A stretch of 64,000 nt of DNA from NCBI GenBank assembly GCA_016787445.1, contig JAEUTQ010000038.1:19663-83662 (forward strand), written 5' to 3'. The notes below the pieces were generated by a model. The model worked only from the letters and a program-made list of their open reading frames with translations. It searched no databases and had not been told where the DNA came from. The position numbers and the translations under genes were made by a program. Origin of the DNA: Bacteroidia bacterium (GTDB lineage Bacteria; Bacteroidota; Bacteroidia; B-17B0; Aurantibacillaceae). The number at the start of each line of letters is the position of its first letter. Within the stretch, counting starts at the first letter, position 1. Positions 16,289 to 26,469 of this stretch are shown here, piece by piece.

Positions 16289-17203
16289 TTATTTATCGGC
16301 AACCCAGGCACGATTGTGCTGACGCGAGAATCTCAATCCAAGCATTACTTCATGTGTACCTGAACTGTAACGACGGATATTTGTAGTTGAAAAATCGTAA
16401 GAATAACCAATCATTAAGTAGTTCTTGTATAAATAGCCGACAAGTGCAGTAACAGCATCATTATGTCGGTATGCTGCTCCTAACCAAACTTGCTCTCTGT
16501 AAATACCGCGCACTCCAACATCCAGTTTCATTGGCGCCGGTGTAGCATATTTTAAAATAAAGGATGGTTCCAACTTAAAATCTTCTCCCAAGTCAAACTT
16601 ATAGGCACCATTTACATTAAAATGAGTCACCAATTTTGATTTGCTTTCTACACCGGGATATAAATTAATTTTACTTTGATACATCTGTGGAACAGCGATT
16701 CCGATATAATACTTTTTTGAATACACTAAAACGCCGGCACCAAAATCAGGCACATAAGTAGTTTGATATTGGGTTAATAAATTCTCATCGCCTGCATCAT
16801 GTAATTGCAATTTATGCCCGTCGATTCCCCACTGCAAAACTCCGGCGCTTAATCCTAAAGATACTTTTGTTTCCTCATTCAGTTTAATATGGTAAGCGTA
16901 AGAAAAATTTAAACCCACGCGACGGGTAGGACCAACGATATCTGTAAATAAATTCATTCCCAATCCCATGTTCTTTAATTTCATCGGACCATGAACAGTT
17001 AACATGTAGGTGCGTGGCGCATCGGTTATACCTACCCACTGGTAACGGTTATTTGAGCGAACATCTGCAAATTCTTCTTTCCCGGCTACTGCAGGATTAA
17101 TCGCAAATTCATTTAACATGTATTGCGTGTATTGCGGTAACTGCTGCGCATTGGCGCTTGCCAATAACAGTATTCCGAATAGTATGTAAATAAATCTTTT
17201 CAT
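16289..17203 (-). CDS. PorP/SprF family type IX secretion-associated membrane protein
   Basis: 304 residues with an MKRFIYILFGILLLASANAQ signal peptide. The N-terminus of the mature protein, QLPQYTQYMLNEFAINPAVA, is the hallmark of PorP/SprF proteins, followed by RYQWVGITDAPRTYMLTVHG and repeated barrel strands up to VMLGLRFSRQ. Members are outer-membrane barrels that help a particular T9SS cargo reach the surface; in Flavobacterium sprF is encoded beside sprB. Here it begins one base after the stop of the giant SprB-repeat gene, which makes that adhesin its most likely client. Confidence 0.93.
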   Translation of the reverse strand: MKRFIYILFGILLLASANAQQLPQYTQYMLNEFAINPAVAGKEEFADVRSNNRYQWVGITDAPRTYMLTVHGPMKLKNMGLGMNLFTDIVGPTRRVGLNFSYAYHIKLNEETKVSLGLSAGVLQWGIDGHKLQLHDAGDENLLTQYQTTYVPDFGAGVLVYSKKYYIGIAVPQMYQSKINLYPGVESKSKLVTHFNVNGAYKFDLGEDFKLEPSFILKYATPAPMKLDVGVRGIYREQVWLGAAYRHNDAVTALVGYLYKNYLMIGYSYDFSTTNIRRYSSGTHEVMLGLRFSRQHNRAWVADK

Positions 17204-17204
17204 G

Positions 17205-20200
17205 TTATCTGAATATAGTTAAAGGTCCGGTATATGCTTTAGGGAAATTTTTATGATTTAAATTGATGATGTAATAATAAGTTCCCACAGGCAAGTCTTT
17301 TCCTTTGAATCGACCATCCCATGGTACACCATAACCTTTAGAGTAGAATAATTGCTCACCCCATCTGTTATACACTTCCACTTCACAATCCGGGAACTGA
17401 ATAATATTATCAATTACCCATGTATCGTTTTTACCATCTGAATTCGGACTAAATCCGTTCGGAATTACAATTTCAGGGAAGATATGTACATGCATTGTAT
17501 CAGAAGCAACACACCCATTCGCATCTGTTACAATAACAGTGTAAGTAGTATTAACTGTATTAGACGCAACTGGATTTGATGAAGTTGGATTGTCTAATGT
17601 TGAAGAAGGAATCCAGGTAAATGTACCTCCGGCAGGACCCGTTGGTGAACCACCAATAATGGTTGAGGTCAATACAGTAATGGTATAGTTAGGTCCAGCA
17701 TCAACAATTGGTAAAGGATTTGAAGTAATGGAAATTGTATCACGATGTATACATGTTCCATTTATTGCTTCTAAAACAAATGTTGTTGTTCCGACAGGAG
17801 GATTAACTGTTGTCGTAACTACTGTTGCGATTGGTGAAGCTGATGGAACTTGATACCAATTAAAGGTTGTTCCATTAATTGAGTTACTACCGTTGAGTGT
17901 AAATGTTGATGTTTGACAGAATGTGGAATCATTACCTGCTACTGCCAATACTGTAAGCGTAGAAGTTACTAATATGCTTGTATCTTTTCTACAACCTGCC
18001 GCATCAATCAATGTTAATGAATAGGTACCTGGTAAAATATTTGTTACACTACTATTAGTATTTGTAAATGCCGAAGGACCTGTCCAAGTATACGTGTAAA
18101 CAGGAACACCACCGGTAACAGTAGTTGTAATGGCACCATCGTTTGCAGTGTTACATGATGCGTCAACCACGGAAGTTGTTAGTGTTAATACAGGAGGATC
18201 TACGAGTGTAAATGTGGAAGAAATATTACATCCATTAGCATCCGTTATTGTTGCCGAATAAGTTCCGGAACACAATCCTGTTAAAGGATTTGTACTACCG
18301 GAAGGACTCCATGTATACGTATAAGGCAATGTTCCGCCACTTGGCACTAGATTAATACTACCATTGCAATCTCCATTACACTGAGGTGCGCTTGTTATTG
18401 GCAAGCCTGCTACAATAGGTGTTGGCTGCGAAATATTTAAATTCTGTAACGAAACGCAACCATTCGCGGCGGTTACAGTTACATTCACAACACCACTGCA
18501 TAATCCACTTGATGTACTGATGGTGCCAGAATTTACAACTGTTCCACTACTCCAATTATACGTGAATGGTGATGTGCCTGAAGTTACGCTAACGGTTGCC
18601 ACTGCATTACATGTTCCGCTACATGTTGCACTGGTTGTATTTGCTACTAATGTTGGTCCATTCTGATTATTGATTGGGAACGTTAATGTTTTTGAACATC
18701 CTGAATTATCAGTTACTGTTACTGTATAATTACCCGGACCAATATTACTTAACGTAGCAGTACTACCTGCAGGTAACCATGCGAAGGTATAAGTTGGAGT
18801 TCCTCCTGTTACCGCAACTACTATTGAACCATTATTTACCGTACAACTTGGCTGAGTTACAGTTGGAGTTAAAGTTAAATCGGTTGCGGAATTTATGGTG
18901 ACGGATGCATTTCTAATACAACCTTGCGCGTCTGTCATTTGCACAAAATATGTTCCGCCGCATAAACCGGTGAGGGTATTTGATGTAGAAGCCGGCGTTA
19001 ACCAATTATACGTTATTGGCGCAGTACCTCCAACAGCTGTAACAGTTGCAGCACCATTACACTGATTGAAACATGCCTCATTCGTTATATTAATTGTTTC
19101 ACCTGTAATTCCGCTTGAGTTATTAATTGGTAAACTAACATTCTGATTACAACCATTGTTATCTGTTATGGTAATCATGTAAACACCTGCACACAAACTA
19201 TTACTAGATACACCCGTTGCACCATTACTCCATGAATAAGTGAATGGCGCTGTTCCACCAATAGCTGTTACTGTTGAAGAGCCATTACATAAACCACACG
19301 ATGGTTGTGTAATTGCTGAAGTCATTGTAATTGCTGCCGGTGATGTGATACTTCCCGGGAAGACATTAAAGCATCCTTGCGTATCCGTGATAGTTACTGA
19401 GTAAGTACCATCACATAATCCGATAGCTTGTTGTGTATTCTGACCTAATGGATCGCTCCAACTAAATGTATATGGACCAATACCTCCTGAAACAGCAGAT
19501 GCCAAAATACTACCATTACATGTTCCATTACAAAGATTATTAGTTACAATAGTTGTGGATGTAATACTAACTAATCCTGGTAAATTAAACGTTTGAGTAA
19601 TTGCACAACTTAAAGCATCCGTTACAGTTAATGTGTAATTACCCGGACAGATATTCGTGATTGAAGATGTTGTTGCACCGGTACTCCAGCTATAAGCATA
19701 TGCCGGTGAACCACCGGAAGCATTTGCCGTAATTGTTCCGTTACAATTTCCTGCACATAAAGGTTGATTAACTGTAGTATTTGCATTAATCAATGGCGGT
19801 TCTGTAATAGTAACAGACTGGAATAATACACAGGAATTTGCATCAGTTATCTGTGCTGTGTATGTACCCGCACATAAACCTGTTGCAGGATTGACAGTTG
19901 AAGTAACAGGAGGTACCCACGCGATAACATAAGGCGCTGTACCACCCACAGGATTTGTTACCGAGGCTGCACCAGTACATTGTCCGTTACAATTTACATT
20001 AGTAGAAGTAACCACCGCGCTACTTGGGCCATTTGAATTACTTAATGGAATTTGGAAAGTAGTTGAGCAATTATTGGCATCACGCACAATTACTGTATAG
20101 ATACCGGCACAGATATTTGAAGCGACAGATCCTGTAGATACTGAAGGCGTCCACGTAAATGTATAAGCAGGTGTACCGCCGGAAGGAGCAACGTTAATTG

Positions 20201-23200
20201 ACCCATTACATAACGTACCACAGGTAGCGGCACTTGTAGATGGATTAATTGTTAATGTTGGAGGAGATATTAAAACTACTTGCTGTGTATCCAAACATCC
20301 ATTGAAGTCAGATACAAACACACTGTACGTGCCTGCGCATAATGCGGTTGCCGATTGTGTATTTTGGTTTGGAACTGAAGTCCAGGTATAGTTAAACGGT
20401 GCTGTACCATTAGAAGGATTACTAATAGCAACACCATTACAATTGCTATTACAACTAGGATTGGTAAAGGTAGCATTCGCTTGCAGCGGCAAAGGATTCA
20501 CAAGGTTTGTTACATTTTGCCCTAAACAATTATTTATATCTCTTACAAAGACTGTATATGAACCCGGACACAAACCTGTTGGATTCGCTCCGGTTCCGGT
20601 TGGAATCCATGTATAAGAATAAGCACCGGTTCCACCAGTTACATTAGTTGTTATACTACCGTTACATGCGCTGTTACAAAGTGGACTAGTTGGCGTAGCT
20701 GTTACTGATATTGGAGAAGGTTGCGTAATTGCAAATGTTGTTGTTACTGAACATCCGTTAAGATCGGTAACAATACTGGAATAAGTTCCGGCACATAAAT
20801 TGGAAGCTACACTGGTTGTTGATGCAGAACCTGACCAACTGAAAGTATAAGTTGGTGTTCCTCCACCAATTGTTACGGATGCCGAGCCATTACACTGTGA
20901 ATTACAAATAGCGTTTGTTACATTAACAGTTCCTGTTAAAGCACTAGGCTCTGTAATCTGAACAGTTGCTGTTGTCTGACAAAGATTGGCATCAATAACT
21001 GTTACACTATATACACCCGGACATAATCCGTTTACTGTTGGGAAAGACGATCCTGCGAAAGGTGGTAAAGGCGTCCAGGTAAATGTGTATGGAGCAGTTC
21101 CTCCGGAAGGCGTTACAGATGCTGATCCGTTACATGCGGCATTACATAAAACATTCGTTCCTGTAACTGAAGCCGCTACTGATGTTGGCTGAGTAATTGT
21201 AAATGTTTGCGCGTAGGCACAACCGTTCGCATCGGTTACGTTAGCAGAATACGTTCCTGCACAAAGATTAGTTAAGGTTTGAGTAGTTACAGAACCCGGT
21301 AACCATGTTACAGTATATCCCGGCGTACCACCGGCAGGCGACGTAGTAATACTTCCGTTACAGGATGAATTACATCCGGCATTAAATGACGTTGCATTTA
21401 AACTAAACGTTGGAGGCTGCGCAATTGCAAATGTTTGACTAACGGTACAATTTGTAGCATCAGAAACATTTACTGCAAATGTTCCCTGACATAATCCGCT
21501 AATATTTGGAGTGGTAGCACCGGTTGACCAACTAAAGGTAATTGGAGCTGTACCAACCGCACTTACAGATGCTGTACCATTACATAATGAAGGACATGTA
21601 ATAGAAGAAGAAGTAACGGTTATAGTTGGACCAGTTGGATCACTTAATGTTGTTACTAAAGTTTGGGTACAACCTGCATTATCACGAATGGTTAGAGTGT
21701 AAGTTCCGGCACCAACATTTGTTAAGGTTGCTGTTGTATTTCCTCCTGGAGTCCAGGTAAATTGATAAGCCGGCGTACCTCCGCCAACTGTAGCAGTAAT
21801 CGAACCGTTAGTTCCTGAACATGTTGTAGGATTAACCGAAGTAAACGTTGACGTTATTGCGCTTGGCTCTGTAACAGTAAACGTGCGTGTTTGAATACAA
21901 TTATTCGCATCCCGAATATCAACCGTATAATTGCCCGCACATAAATTAGTGACGTTTGGTGTTCCTTGTCCGGTTGGATTACCCGGCGACCATGTATAGG
22001 AAAGTGCACCTGTTCCGCCGCTCGCAGTAACACTAATTGCACCATTACATACAGAATTACATGTTGCAGCAGTAACGGTTGAAGTTACATTTATCGCCGG
22101 TGGATTAACGAAATTAATTGTTCCTGTGTTTGAACATCCTAATTGATCAGCAACAGTAACGGTATATGAGCCCGCACATAATCCTGTTGCAACTTGAGTT
22201 GATTGTGTCGGAACAGAAGTCCAGGTATAAGTATATGGTAAAGTTCCACCACTTGCATTCGCGCTGGCTGCACCTGTACAACCATTATTACAAGTTAGAA
22301 CAGTACCGGTTGTTGTGATATTTACACTAACTGTTTGTACGATGTTTACTGTTCTAGTAACTGAACAACCACGACTATCAGTTATAATTACAGTTTGTTG
22401 ACCAACACATAAATTGGTGGCCACCGAATTTGTTTGTGAAGATGGAATCCACGAATAAGTGAATGCCGGTGTTCCGCCGCCAGCTGTAATTGTAGCTGCA
22501 CCTGTACATGCATTACAGCTTGGTTGTACTCCGGTAATTGCCGCTGTTAAAGTTGGTGGCGATGTAATATTAACGTTTGCAGAGTTCGTACAGCCTTGGG
22601 AATCTGTTACGGTTACAACATAGTTTCCGCTACACAAATTAGATGCAACAGTTCCGGTTTGAACTGGAACAGTACTCCAACTATAATTATATCCCGGCGT
22701 GCCACCTGAAGCATTCGCTAAACCTTGACCGTCGCATGTACCGGCACAATTAGTAGGTACAGCAGTTGTAGTAATCGTAATTGGTAATGGATTTGAAATG
22801 TTTGTGGTTGTAGTTTTTGTACATCCTCTGCTATCAGTAACAACTAATGTATAATTACCGGAACATAAAGAACCAACTGTTGTGAGAGTGCTTCCGGTTG
22901 ACCAATTATATGTATAAGCTGGAGTACCGCCGGAAACCGTAGAAGTAATTGAACCATTACAACCATTATTACAACTTGGCGGATTAGGTGTTAAAGCTAC
23001 AGTCACATCAGTAGGTTGAGTAATAGTAACGGCAGTGTTTGTTGTACATCCGTTTGCATCAGTTACAGTTAAAGTAAAATTTCCTGCGCATTGTCCGTTA
23101 ATGACTGCACCATTAATAGTTGAGGTAGGAGTTGTCCAAACAAATGTATAAGTTGGTGTTCCTCCACCCGCACTTCCTGATAAAGAAGCGTTACAATTTC

Positions 23201-25736
23201 CGAAGCAAGAAATTGAAGTTGTATTTGCTGAAACAGTTAACGCATTAGGTTGAGCAATATTATAAGTTTGTGTTCTTACACAACCTCCGGCATCACGTAC
23301 AAATAATGTGTAAACTCCTGCGCACAATCCATTATAAGGCGGATTAGTAGTTACGGTTGAACTTGCAGACGCTAATGTAAATGTATAAGGTGCTCCACTT
23401 CCTCCGCTCGGGGTAGAGTTAATCACACCGGTACATACATTATTACACGTTAAACTTGTTGTAGTAACGTTCTGATTAATCTGAATAGGTTGAGTAATTG
23501 TGAAAGTCGTGTTAGCCGCACATAAACTTGCATCTCTTACTGCAATCGTGTAGTTACCTGCGCATAAATTGGTAACTGTAGCTGTGCCTTGTCCGGTTGG
23601 GTTACCCGGCGACCATGTATAAGTAAAACCACCATTTCCACCGGAAGCATTAGCGACTGCAGAGCCCGTACAAACACCAAAACAAGTAATGCTTGCAGAG
23701 TTAACTGTTAGAGTTATTGGTGGCGGCTGAGTGATTGTAATAACAGTAGGTGTAGTTACACATAAAGATGCGTCTGTAACTGTTAAAGTATAATTACCTG
23801 CGCATAAATTAGTAATGTTTGCTGATGTTGAAGAAAATCCGGAAGGACCCGACCAGCTTATAACGTACGGCGGCACTCCTCCACTTGGATTAGCATTAGC
23901 AGAACCATTACAGGTTCCGTTACAGGTTGCATTAGTAAATGTAGGATTTGCTGTGAGTGTTGGAGGAGCAGTAATTGAAAACGTTCTTGTTATAGTACAT
24001 CCTTTTGAGTCAGCGATGGAAACCGTATAGTTAGCAGGAGCCGGTGTTAAGGAACCACATAAACCTGTTGCCAGTGATGTTCCTTGTCCGCCACCCGGTG
24101 CAGGCGACCATGTATAGGTATAACCCGGAGAACCACCGCTTGCAGTTACAGACGCGCTTGCATTACATAATCCACCACAAGTCACATTAGTTTGTGATTG
24201 TGTTGCGGTTACTGATGTTGCAGGTTGAGAAATTGTAAAAGTAGTGCTTACGCTACACGTATTAATATCACGAATTATAACCGTATTATTTCCTACACAT
24301 AGGCCATTTAATCCGGCCGTATTGCCAGAAGGTATGGAAACCGTTGTTCCTGAAGGAAGCCATGTTGCTGTATATGTACCAAGATTACCACCTGTAGGAG
24401 AAACGGAAGCTGAACCCGTACATTGACCAAAACATGAAATACTTTGAGTAACAAGATTTGGTAAAATCGGATTTGGTTGCGTCATGGTGACAGTTTCACT
24501 GTAAGTACAGCCCTTACTATCTGTAATATTTAAAGTATAATTACCCGCACACAAATTAGTTAAGTTAGCTCCAATGGCAGTTGTAAATGTTTGTCCACCC
24601 GGAGTTACGGTACCGGAATAATTTGGTGTACCACCTGAAATAAACCCGCTGATAAAACCATTACAAGCTCCGTTACAACTTGGCTGTGTTACTGCTAATG
24701 GAGTAAAATCCAAATCCGCCATTACCATGGCTATCTGAAAAAATCCAACCACGCCAAGAGTTGCATCCGTGACTGCAATTTGATATAAGGAACCGCATTT
24801 ACAAAGATTATTTAAAGAAAAAGTTGTTGGTGCGTTTATTGAAGTTGCAGTTGGCGCAGCTGTACAACCTGCAGGCCATCCGGGATAGGAAATAAAATAA
24901 GGATTAGAAACGCAACCGGCATCAAAAGTAAAAGAGATTACACCGTTACAAATATTAGGACAAGTAGGAAGTGTTACAGCAGTTGTAATTCCACAAGCTA
25001 ATATTTTCTGTTCACCCGATTTTACTTTTGAAGGATCATTAAATACCGGAGGAACTTTGTAAAGTTGTGGATCCGACTTTTTCGCTAATAAAAAATAATC
25101 CTTGGCATTAACAGTTGCCAAATTGGAAATACTGATTTTATTTGAAATTGTAGTTCCAGAATTAATGAATGAAACGTTTGAATTATCAGAGGCGATGAAA
25201 TCGTTGCATTTTAAGTACCCGTTTAATAACTCAAATTTTCCGCCATTAACATAAATGTTCTTTTTCGTTTGTAGTTGAGAAATTTCCCAATTACCGTTTT
25301 CAAAAACAATATCACTATTCAACTCGCCAAAAGCAGCGTAGATTGTGTTTTTCTGACTTGAATTACTCTTAAAAACTAATTTAGTTTGAGCATCGAAGCG
25401 TGTGGCATTACTTAATTTAAAATTTCCTGCAATCACAAGTTCAGTACTTGCATCACCGACAACATAAATCTTTGTTTTATTATTAAAGTAAATTGAACGC
25501 ACTTCATTCTTACCCACCAATTCAATAACATTGTCTGCTGAGTAATTATCGAAAACTACATCTGAATTAATATCCGGCGCTTTAAAAATCGGATTACCTC
25601 CGCTTGTTAATGACCAATGTTTCGGATCATTCCATTTACCTGAACCACCCACCCAATAATACGTTTGAGCAAAAGAAGCTGTAAGGGAAAAAAATAAAAT
25701 AAGTGAGTATAAATGTCTTTTCACGCGAAGTGTCAT
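17205..25736 (-). CDS. Giant SprB-repeat surface adhesin with type B T9SS signal
   Basis: 2843 residues, ATG at 25736. The signal peptide ends SLTASFAQ, followed by YYWVGGSGKWNDPKHWSLTS, a domain often seen at the start of such proteins. Residues about 250-2600 consist of roughly 30 SprB-type repeats of about 75-80 residues, each with a CxxxCxG pair and a GGTPxYTYxW core, then NYTVTVTDxxGC. Near the C-terminus are one or two Ig/PKD-like modules (DAGPNYTITV...). It ends with the gliding-motility-associated type B domain: VIPNGFSPNSDGKNDTW, VEVYNRWGEQLFYS, WDGRFKGKDLPVGTYYYII. It should be secreted by the T9SS and anchored on the cell surface for adhesion or gliding. The PorP/SprF gene follows after one base. 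Confidence 0.94.
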   Translation of the reverse strand: MTLRVKRHLYSLILFFSLTASFAQTYYWVGGSGKWNDPKHWSLTSGGNPIFKAPDINSDVVFDNYSADNVIELVGKNEVRSIYFNNKTKIYVVGDASTELVIAGNFKLSNATRFDAQTKLVFKSNSSQKNTIYAAFGELNSDIVFENGNWEISQLQTKKNIYVNGGKFELLNGYLKCNDFIASDNSNVSFINSGTTISNKISISNLATVNAKDYFLLAKKSDPQLYKVPPVFNDPSKVKSGEQKILACGITTAVTLPTCPNICNGVISFTFDAGCVSNPYFISYPGWPAGCTAAPTATSINAPTTFSLNNLCKCGSLYQIAVTDATLGVVGFFQIAMVMADLDFTPLAVTQPSCNGACNGFISGFISGGTPNYSGTVTPGGQTFTTAIGANLTNLCAGNYTLNITDSKGCTYSETVTMTQPNPILPNLVTQSISCFGQCTGSASVSPTGGNLGTYTATWLPSGTTVSIPSGNTAGLNGLCVGNNTVIIRDINTCSVSTTFTISQPATSVTATQSQTNVTCGGLCNASASVTASGGSPGYTYTWSPAPGGGQGTSLATGLCGSLTPAPANYTVSIADSKGCTITRTFSITAPPTLTANPTFTNATCNGTCNGSANANPSGGVPPYVISWSGPSGFSSTSANITNLCAGNYTLTVTDASLCVTTPTVITITQPPPITLTVNSASITCFGVCTGSAVANASGGNGGFTYTWSPGNPTGQGTATVTNLCAGNYTIAVRDASLCAANTTFTITQPIQINQNVTTTSLTCNNVCTGVINSTPSGGSGAPYTFTLASASSTVTTNPPYNGLCAGVYTLFVRDAGGCVRTQTYNIAQPNALTVSANTTSISCFGNCNASLSGSAGGGTPTYTFVWTTPTSTINGAVINGQCAGNFTLTVTDANGCTTNTAVTITQPTDVTVALTPNPPSCNNGCNGSITSTVSGGTPAYTYNWSTGSTLTTVGSLCSGNYTLVVTDSRGCTKTTTTNISNPLPITITTTAVPTNCAGTCDGQGLANASGGTPGYNYSWSTVPVQTGTVASNLCSGNYVVTVTDSQGCTNSANVNITSPPTLTAAITGVQPSCNACTGAATITAGGGTPAFTYSWIPSSQTNSVATNLCVGQQTVIITDSRGCSVTRTVNIVQTVSVNITTTGTVLTCNNGCTGAASANASGGTLPYTYTWTSVPTQSTQVATGLCAGSYTVTVADQLGCSNTGTINFVNPPAINVTSTVTAATCNSVCNGAISVTASGGTGALSYTWSPGNPTGQGTPNVTNLCAGNYTVDIRDANNCIQTRTFTVTEPSAITSTFTSVNPTTCSGTNGSITATVGGGTPAYQFTWTPGGNTTATLTNVGAGTYTLTIRDNAGCTQTLVTTLSDPTGPTITVTSSSITCPSLCNGTASVSAVGTAPITFSWSTGATTPNISGLCQGTFAVNVSDATNCTVSQTFAIAQPPTFSLNATSFNAGCNSSCNGSITTSPAGGTPGYTVTWLPGSVTTQTLTNLCAGTYSANVTDANGCAYAQTFTITQPTSVAASVTGTNVLCNAACNGSASVTPSGGTAPYTFTWTPLPPFAGSSFPTVNGLCPGVYSVTVIDANLCQTTATVQITEPSALTGTVNVTNAICNSQCNGSASVTIGGGTPTYTFSWSGSASTTSVASNLCAGTYSSIVTDLNGCSVTTTFAITQPSPISVTATPTSPLCNSACNGSITTNVTGGTGAYSYTWIPTGTGANPTGLCPGSYTVFVRDINNCLGQNVTNLVNPLPLQANATFTNPSCNSNCNGVAISNPSNGTAPFNYTWTSVPNQNTQSATALCAGTYSVFVSDFNGCLDTQQVVLISPPTLTINPSTSAATCGTLCNGSINVAPSGGTPAYTFTWTPSVSTGSVASNICAGIYTVIVRDANNCSTTFQIPLSNSNGPSSAVVTSTNVNCNGQCTGAASVTNPVGGTAPYVIAWVPPVTSTVNPATGLCAGTYTAQITDANSCVLFQSVTITEPPLINANTTVNQPLCAGNCNGTITANASGGSPAYAYSWSTGATTSSITNICPGNYTLTVTDALSCAITQTFNLPGLVSITSTTIVTNNLCNGTCNGSILASAVSGGIGPYTFSWSDPLGQNTQQAIGLCDGTYSVTITDTQGCFNVFPGSITSPAAITMTSAITQPSCGLCNGSSTVTAIGGTAPFTYSWSNGATGVSSNSLCAGVYMITITDNNGCNQNVSLPINNSSGITGETINITNEACFNQCNGAATVTAVGGTAPITYNWLTPASTSNTLTGLCGGTYFVQMTDAQGCIRNASVTINSATDLTLTPTVTQPSCTVNNGSIVVAVTGGTPTYTFAWLPAGSTATLSNIGPGNYTVTVTDNSGCSKTLTFPINNQNGPTLVANTTSATCSGTCNAVATVSVTSGTSPFTYNWSSGTVVNSGTISTSSGLCSGVVNVTVTAANGCVSLQNLNISQPTPIVAGLPITSAPQCNGDCNGSINLVPSGGTLPYTYTWSPSGSTNPLTGLCSGTYSATITDANGCNISSTFTLVDPPVLTLTTSVVDASCNTANDGAITTTVTGGVPVYTYTWTGPSAFTNTNSSVTNILPGTYSLTLIDAAGCRKDTSILVTSTLTVLAVAGNDSTFCQTSTFTLNGSNSINGTTFNWYQVPSASPIATVVTTTVNPPVGTTTFVLEAINGTCIHRDTISITSNPLPIVDAGPNYTITVLTSTIIGGSPTGPAGGTFTWIPSSTLDNPTSSNPVASNTVNTTYTVIVTDANGCVASDTMHVHIFPEIVIPNGFSPNSDGKNDTWVIDNIIQFPDCEVEVYNRWGEQLFYSKGYGVPWDGRFKGKDLPVGTYYYIINLNHKNFPKAYTGPLTIFR
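17970..24970 (-). repeat. About 30 tandem SprB repeats within the adhesin gene
   Basis: Counted by eye: 29 clear units plus one degenerate unit at the N-terminal end. Typical openings are CNGTCNG, CNNGCNG and CFGQCTG; some units lose one cysteine (CTVNNGS, CSGTNGS). The DNA has diverged between units, so the repeats are old rather than freshly expanded. Confidence 0.85.
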
Positions 25737-25881
25737 AAACTTTGAAAGTTGTACGAATTTAAGTGTTAAAAGTTACTAAAAATTAATGCAATAAACAGGT
25801 AATTAACAATTTGCTTGTTGGAAATCTATTTATTACTTAGCGAACGGAATTATACAATTAGTTAAACCTTTCAATTACGCA

Positions 25882-26433
25882 ATGGAACACAACCCCTGGA
25901 TAACAAAAAAATCAGAAGATGTTTACGAATCTCCTTGGATTAAAGTCGTGAAACACGATGTTTTAAACCCAGCCGGAAAACCGGCTACTTATAGCGTCGT
26001 TAATTTTAAAAACCTCGCTATTGGAATTTTACCCATTGATAATGAGGGATTTACATGGCTCGTTGGACAATGGCGCTATCCCCTGGAGGAGTATTGTTGG
26101 GAAATTCCGGAAGGTGGAGGGCCTCTTGGAATTGATCCTTTAGATTCTGCCAAACGCGAATTAAAAGAAGAAACCGGGATTGTTGCTAAAGACTTCCAAG
26201 AAATTATGCGTTTGCATTTAAGCAACTCGGCCACTAACGAATTAGCCATTGTTTATTTAGCTAAAAATTTAGATTTTGAATCGGCCGAACCTGAAGAGAG
26301 CGAGGTTCTTCAAGTAAAACGAATTCATCTGAATGAAGCCTACAATTGGGTAATGTCAGGCAAAATTACAGATGCCATCTCTGTTGCTGCTATATTAAAA
26401 ACAAAAATTATGATGGAGCAAGGACTCATTTGA
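25882..26433 (+). CDS. Nudix hydrolase, ADP-ribose pyrophosphatase-like
   Basis: 183 residues. The fold signature is present, with WLVGQWRYPLEEYCWEIPEG and a Nudix box reading GGGPLGIDPLDSAKRELKEE then TGI. The REXXEE catalytic core (RELKEE) is intact, but the Glu normally six residues after the first Gly (G-x5-E) is replaced by Ile, next to Asp. The sequence resembles ADP-ribose pyrophosphatases of the NudF type, so the substrate is probably a nucleotide sugar or ADP-ribose. It heads a plus-strand operon with the isomerase, lipB and a serine hydrolase. Cytoplasmic. Confidence 0.85.
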   Translation: MEHNPWITKKSEDVYESPWIKVVKHDVLNPAGKPATYSVVNFKNLAIGILPIDNEGFTWLVGQWRYPLEEYCWEIPEGGGPLGIDPLDSAKRELKEETGIVAKDFQEIMRLHLSNSATNELAIVYLAKNLDFESAEPEESEVLQVKRIHLNEAYNWVMSGKITDAISVAAILKTKIMMEQGLI

Positions 26434-26469
26434 TGTCCGATATTATTCTTACCTTTAGCTTCCCTTTTT

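Noticed and set aside
20986..24426. Short frames on both strands within the adhesin gene
   Set aside because: Shadows caused by the codon bias of the repeats; no start signals and no homologous character.
17970..24970. Regular repeated DNA resembling a CRISPR-like or satellite array
   Set aside because: The periodicity of about 230 bases is that of coding SprB repeats in one continuous frame, and repeats are divergent, without spacers.
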